Shown one piece after another: positions 5,914 to 8,611 of a DNA stretch of 8,611 nt. The stretch covers positions 1 to 8,611 of the forward strand of contig CAJOQS010000026.1 in assembly GCA_905236925.1 (NCBI GenBank), in the 5' to 3' direction. The position numbers and the translations under genes were made by a program. This stretch comes from an uncultured Lachnospiraceae bacterium (GTDB lineage Bacteria; Bacillota; Clostridia; Lachnospirales; Lachnospiraceae). Each line of letters begins with the position of its first letter. Position 1 is the stretch's first letter. A model generated the notes under the pieces. The model was given only the letters and a program-made list of their open reading frames with translations. It had not been told where the DNA came from and made no database searches.

Positions 5914-6810
5914 TCACTTAATGATACCAAGTCTCCTCATCTCAGCCGCAAGCTTGTCGGCGTGCTCCGGCTCCATCTCCGTAAGGGGCAAACGCATCGG
6001 TCCCGCGGCAAAGCCCATCAGATTGCATGCGGTCTTGACCGGTATGGGATTGACTTCACTGAAAAGAAGTCCGATCAGGGGAAGATATTTGAGCTGAAGC
6101 TCAAGGGAGCCCTTATGGTCGCCGTTCAGGAACCTTTCGACGATGAGGTGCGTATCGCGGGGCGCCACATGAGAGAGAACACTGATAACACCCTTTCCGC
6201 CCAGTGACATTATGGGACAGATGGCGTTGTCATCGCCTGAATATATATCAAGCCTGTCGCCGCAGAGCATCGAAACCTGCGCTGTCCAGCCGAGATTGCC
6301 GGTTGCGTCCTTGACAGCAATGATATTCTCATAGTTATCGACAAGATACTTAACAGTGGCGGGTTCAATGTTCACGCCTGTCCTGCCGGGGATATTGTAG
6401 AGTACAACGGGTATGTTTATCGCACGCGCGGTTTCGCCGAAGTGCTTTATAAGACCCTTCTGGGTCGCCTTGTTGTAGTATGGAGATACAAGAAGCACCG
6501 CGTCCGCTCCGGCGGCTTCCGCCTGCTTTGAAAGCCATATCGCCGTCTCGGTGCAGTTCGATCCGGTTCCGGCGATAACGGGAATGCGCTTGCCTACACG
6601 CTCGACCACGTATCTGATGCATTCAATATGCTCCTCGTGTGAAAGCGTTGATGCTTCTCCGGTCGTACCGCAGACAACTATCGCGTCCGTTCCGTTTTCG
6701 ATCTGATAATCGATCAGGCGGTCAAATTCCTTGTAATTGACGCTTCCGTCCGCGTTCATTGGTGTGATCACCGCGATCGCCGATCCTGTAAATATGGGTT
6801 TTCTGCTCAT
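5914..6810 (-). CDS. dapA: 4-hydroxy-tetrahydrodipicolinate synthase
   Basis: DapA condenses pyruvate with aspartate semialdehyde through a Schiff base, the first committed step to diaminopimelate and lysine. The 298-residue protein is a class I aldolase-type TIM barrel. It has VVCGTTGEASTLSHEEH (45-61; Thr49/Thr50 region), AGTGSN (80-85), SPYYNK (109-114, Tyr112), YNIPGRTGVN (138-147; Tyr138, Arg143) and the Schiff-base lysine in AVKDATGN (165-172, Lys167). By alignment to the E. coli enzyme, the allosteric His53, His56 and Asn80 have counterparts (His58, His61, Asn85), but Glu84 aligns with Thr89. Lysine feedback sensitivity is therefore uncertain, and the riboswitch may be the main control. 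The ATG has GAGGAGGAG directly upstream. It is the first gene of the operon. Confidence 0.97.
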   Translation of the reverse strand: MSRKPIFTGSAIAVITPMNADGSVNYKEFDRLIDYQIENGTDAIVVCGTTGEASTLSHEEHIECIRYVVERVGKRIPVIAGTGSNCTETAIWLSKQAEAAGADAVLLVSPYYNKATQKGLIKHFGETARAINIPVVLYNIPGRTGVNIEPATVKYLVDNYENIIAVKDATGNLGWTAQVSMLCGDRLDIYSGDDNAICPIMSLGGKGVISVLSHVAPRDTHLIVERFLNGDHKGSLELQLKYLPLIGLLFSEVNPIPVKTACNLMGFAAGPMRLPLTEMEPEHADKLAAEMRRLGIIK

Positions 6811-6856
6811 AACTCCTCCTCGAAAATGTGTAAAAGTCTACCGCGCTTTTGCGCAC

Positions 6857-6886
6857 AAAAAAACCGGCTGGAGCCGGCTCTAAAGA
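6857..6886 (-). terminator. Riboswitch-controlled intrinsic terminator before dapA
   Basis: On the minus strand CCGGC (6877 to 6873), loop TCCA, GCCGG (6868 to 6864) is followed by seven T (6863 to 6857). The stem can be extended by G-U and A-U pairs into the T run. It stands 46 bases before the dapA ATG and just after the lysine aptamer. It is therefore the expression platform: lysine binding should favour this hairpin and stop transcription. Confidence 0.88.
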
Positions 6887-6939
6887 ACTGTTATAGCCGC
6901 GGCGCAAAAATACGCGCACGCGTTATCAAAGTGTCTTTA

Positions 6940-7100
6940 GGTAGCGCTCCATCATATTGATGACAGTCCGGCGGCTCTTAACCGGCGGACCAACCGCAGC
7001 CGCTCACTGTCAGCTGCAATTTCGGCAAATCATCCTTTCACGTCCCCTCTTCCGTGCGTGACACGTCCGGAGCGCTACTCATAATCAATGCGCCTCTACC
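6940..7100 (-). promoter_or_regulatory. Lysine riboswitch (L box) aptamer
   Basis: The minus strand carries the L-box core in order. P1 is GGTAG (7100-7096) with CTACC (6944-6940), followed by AGGCGCATTGATTATGAGTA, matching the canonical 'GATAGAGGTGCGAA..AAGAGTA'. Next come GAAGAGGGGACG and TTTGCCGAA (canonical 'GGGG...GCCGAA'). A P4 hairpin follows, ATTGCAGC (7020-7013) with GCTGCGGT. A P5 hairpin is GTCCG (6990-6986) with CGGAC, extended beyond one mismatch. Last are ACTGTCA and GGAGCGCTACC (canonical 'GGCTGTCA ... GGAGGGCTATC'). The position ahead of dapA, behind a strong promoter and before a terminator, is as expected. Identification is from remembered consensus, not from a covariance model. 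Confidence 0.92.
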
Positions 7101-7111
7101 AATTAGGCGCT

Positions 7112-7140
7112 ATCATAGCATACAATCTCCGCAGTGTCAA
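7112..7140 (-). promoter_or_regulatory. Strong sigma-A promoter of the dapA operon
   Basis: On the minus strand a perfect TTGACA (7140 to 7135) is followed by a 17-base spacer ending in TGC and then TATGAT (7117 to 7112). This is an extended -10 promoter. Initiation near 7104-7106 would begin the transcript a few bases before the L-box P1 stem, exactly where a riboswitch RNA should start. Confidence 0.88.
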
Positions 7141-7169
7141 TATGCGATCGCCGCTGCTCCTCATATTTA

Positions 7170-7199
7170 ATTATAGTATATACATTTCTCAATGTATAT
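7170..7199 (-). promoter_or_regulatory. Possible second promoter overlapping a 22-bp palindrome
   Basis: A perfect inverted repeat ATATACATT-TCTC-AATGTATAT spans 7178-7199. On the minus strand a perfect TATAAT (7175 to 7170) sits 17 bases after TATACA (7198 to 7193), so a promoter-like pair overlaps the palindrome. It lies about 30 bases upstream of the main dapA promoter. A repressor operator, a second start site, or chance in an AT-rich stretch are all possible. Confidence 0.4.
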
Positions 7200-7208
7200 T
7201 CATTTTTT

Positions 7209-7256
7209 AAAAACGAGCAGGGCATCCGCACTTTTAAAAACGCGGCATGCCCTGCT
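7209..7256 (-). terminator. Terminator of the GGDEF gene
   Basis: The 10-bp stem AGCAGGGCAT (7216-7225) with ATGCCCTGCT (7247-7256) is extended by four GC pairs inside, after a one-base bulge. On the minus strand it is followed by CG and five T (7213 to 7209). It begins 14 bases after the GGDEF stop codon and separates that gene from the dapA promoter region. Confidence 0.87.
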
Positions 7257-7270
7257 TATAATCATTATTG

Positions 7271-8077
7271 TCATTCACAGAATGAAACAGTATTTCCCGG
7301 ATTCTCCTTGCTCCTGTAAACACAGGAATCCGCCTTGCGGTATGCGTCCTCGAAAGACAGGGGTCCTTCTGACGGCGTGAACACCGCACCAACACTGACT
7401 GTGGGTTTTTCACCCGTAAGCTCCTCGATATTGAGCCCGCCGATCCTTTTGAGCACACGGTTGATAAGGCGTTTCCCGCGGCTCACATCGGAAACTCCGG
7501 GAGCGAATACCGCAAACTCGTCGCCGCCCAGTCTGAAAACGATATCCGTTTTCCTGAACTGCTCCTTCAGGGTCTCCGCTATGCCCTTGATGACCTTATC
7601 TCCGACATTGTGTCCGTATGTATCGTTAAAGCGCTTAAACCCGTCTATGTCGATGATGCAGAACATTCCGAAGCTGCCTTCCTCCATTGCCTTGCAGACC
7701 TTCTGCTCACCCACTCCGCGGTTGTAAAGTCCGGTCATGAGATCGGTCTCCGCGAGAGTTATCAGATGCTCCCGCTCCCTCGCTCCGGCAACGACATCGT
7801 CAACGTTCTTGAAACCGGCCAGTATGCCTGCCGACTTGTCGAGAGGGTTGATCGGTATATAAGTGAACTGGCAGTAATGTATCTCGCCGTTTTCAAGCAC
7901 CCTGTAGCCCGATACATACTCGTTGCTGACCTTCATCTTCTTTCTGACCGTTTCGAGGCTGAGCGCCTTGAGCATTCCGGGGGCATCCTCGGGGTAAACC
8001 CTGTCCTTGACGTACTGCGTACACAGAGTGTCATAGGGATAGACCTTGTCACCCGGTCCTTCCATGCCCTTTGTCAC
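7271..8077 (-). CDS. GGDEF-domain diguanylate cyclase, 3' part of a frameshifted gene
   Basis: GGDEF enzymes make cyclic di-GMP from two GTP. The C-terminal 165 residues of this 268-codon frame are a complete GGDEF domain: TDLMTGLYNR (111-120), FCIIDIDGFKRFNDTYGHNVGD (139-160), an RxxD inhibitory site (Arg175-Asp178), FRLGGDEFAV (181-190) with the signature intact, and VSVGAV (227-232). Catalysis and product inhibition are therefore predicted. Residues 1-100 are the rest of a PAS-like repeat whose beginning lies in another frame upstream. The GTG at 8077 has no convincing ribosome binding site. The frame continues upstream without a break until a stop near 8127, so this is best read as the 3' part of one gene continuing into 8092-8611. 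A separately translated GGDEF protein is possible but less likely. It is monocistronic, followed by its own terminator. Confidence 0.85.
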   Translation of the reverse strand: MTKGMEGPGDKVYPYDTLCTQYVKDRVYPEDAPGMLKALSLETVRKKMKVSNEYVSGYRVLENGEIHYCQFTYIPINPLDKSAGILAGFKNVDDVVAGAREREHLITLAETDLMTGLYNRGVGEQKVCKAMEEGSFGMFCIIDIDGFKRFNDTYGHNVGDKVIKGIAETLKEQFRKTDIVFRLGGDEFAVFAPGVSDVSRGKRLINRVLKRIGGLNIEELTGEKPTVSVGAVFTPSEGPLSFEDAYRKADSCVYRSKENPGNTVSFCE

Positions 8078-8091
8078 ATAACCGTCCAGCT

Positions 8092-8127
8092 TCAGTATCG
8101 AGACAGCCCCGTATTCAGGTCGACCTT
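8092..8127 (-). other. Frameshift site in the GGDEF gene
   Basis: The upstream frame ends ...DLNTGLSRY-stop, while the downstream frame opens after a TAA near 8125. One extra G in the run of four (C8107-C8110 on the plus strand) would give DLNTG-AVSILKLDGYVTKGM and join the two parts without a gap. The run is not a classic slippery heptamer. A lost base in the strain or a base-calling error is therefore likelier than programmed frameshifting. Confidence 0.7.
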
Positions 8128-8611
8128 AAATACATTGTAGTAATCCCTGCTCAGCGCCTGAACTATATTCAGCTGCTGCCTCAGATAAAGCTTGTCCGCC
8201 ATATGCTTTCTGACAGCCTTGTCCACATCCTTGAATGCAAGTATTATCTTATCGGATGTTTCGGGAGTTCCCGCAAATCCGAATGTCATCTGGTGATAGG
8301 ATATAACGCCCTGCTCGTTGATCCTCAGATATTCAACATGGTAAAGGTCGCCGTCCCTGATCCTGTCCTCAACTACGGACAGCTGGGCATTCTGCAGAAC
8401 GACATCCGCATGATCGGCAACGTACTCGTTGACATACGCTGCAATAAACTGCCTGTAATCGGGATAGCTCACGCTCATGTCAAGAAGACCGCTGACGGTG
8501 TTCTCTCCTGTCGAGCGGTAAAGCTCCATTTCGCAGGTGGACCGGTTTATCAGCCATATCGTGTGGTATTCACGCATAAGACCGTTAATGACGCCCATAC
8601 TCCTGGCAAGC
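8092..8611 (-). CDS. PAS-like sensor region, 5' part of the frameshifted GGDEF gene (partial)
   Basis: The frame is open from the window edge to a TGA at 8092-8094. An ATG at 8598 exists, but the only nearby AGGAG ends one base before it, and the frame continues to the edge (LARS before the Met), so the true start probably lies outside. It encodes a soluble PAS-like module starting GLMREYHTIWLINRSTCEME, with VEYLRINEQGVISYHQMTF and KIILAFKDVDKAVRKHM. A second copy then begins at ALSRDYYNVFKVDLNTG, and its remainder is found in the other frame. The two copies align well: 'REYHTIWLINR' with 'RDYYNVFKVDL', and 'ILAFKDVDKAV' with 'LAGFKNVDDVV'. These tandem sensor repeats would feed a signal to the GGDEF domain; the ligand is unknown. 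Confidence 0.75.
   Translation of the reverse strand, partial: LARSMGVINGLMREYHTIWLINRSTCEMELYRSTGENTVSGLLDMSVSYPDYRQFIAAYVNEYVADHADVVLQNAQLSVVEDRIRDGDLYHVEYLRINEQGVISYHQMTFGFAGTPETSDKIILAFKDVDKAVRKHMADKLYLRQQLNIVQALSRDYYNVFKVDLNTGLSRY

Noticed and set aside
5225..6097. Plus-strand open frame (290 codons) opposite dapB and dapA
   Set aside because: It spans the antisense of two real genes, is very Ser-rich and of low complexity, as expected from a mirrored frame.
6722..6919. Minus-strand 65-codon frame over the dapA start and riboswitch terminator
   Set aside because: It crosses the riboswitch terminator and the dapA start in another frame and has no family resemblance.
7075..7112. tRNA-like stretch (GCGCCTAATTGGTAGAGGCGC on the minus strand)
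   Set aside because: It resembles a tRNA acceptor/D-arm with GGTAGAG, but there is no anticodon arm, T-loop (TTCGA) or acceptor closure. The bases fit the L-box P1/P2 core instead.

Overview
The window looks like chromosomal DNA from a Gram-positive anaerobe of the Lachnospiraceae or a close relative. The evidence is strong AGGAGG-type ribosome binding sites, sigma-A-like promoters, a type III pantothenate kinase, a DUF6145-like small protein, a GGDEF protein with PAS-like sensor repeats, and a fragment of an Rpn-type nuclease gene. This placement is an inference from gene families; no species can be named.

Almost all coding capacity is on the minus strand. Reading right to left: (i) a diguanylate-cyclase-type gene runs off the right edge (7271-8611) and is split by an apparent one-base frameshift near 8107-8110. 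It ends in a terminator at about 7209-7256. (ii) 7100-7200 holds a strong extended -10 promoter, plus a possible second promoter overlapping a perfect palindrome. (iii) 6857-7100 is a lysine riboswitch (L box) with an intrinsic terminator. (iv) dapA, dapB, a DUF6145-like gene, coaX and dusB follow as a tight cluster with gaps of 12, 20 and 22 bases and one 4-base overlap. (v) asd follows after 154 bases that contain its own candidate promoter and a structured leader; no terminator is visible between dusB and asd. A strong hairpin at 1707-1742 closes the cluster. (vi) A 367-codon gene for a Ca2+-binding-motif protein of unknown function (486-1589, TTG start) ends at a hairpin plus T7 terminator. 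(vii) The left edge holds a small open frame with no start codon (326-421, minus) and the 3' end of an Rpn/PD-(D/E)XK nuclease-transposase gene on the plus strand. These two converge on a bidirectional terminator.

Functionally the centre is lysine/diaminopimelate synthesis. Asd makes aspartate semialdehyde, DapA condenses it with pyruvate, and DapB reduces the product; lysine should shut transcription off at the L box. The arrangement would also place coenzyme A synthesis (coaX), tRNA dihydrouridylation (dusB) and an uncharacterised small protein under lysine control. I found no CRISPR array, complete insertion sequence, tRNA or rRNA. The most interesting features are the riboswitch-controlled mixed operon, the readable antiterminator pairing, the palindrome at the distal promoter, the frameshifted GGDEF gene, and the orphan EF-hand-like protein.
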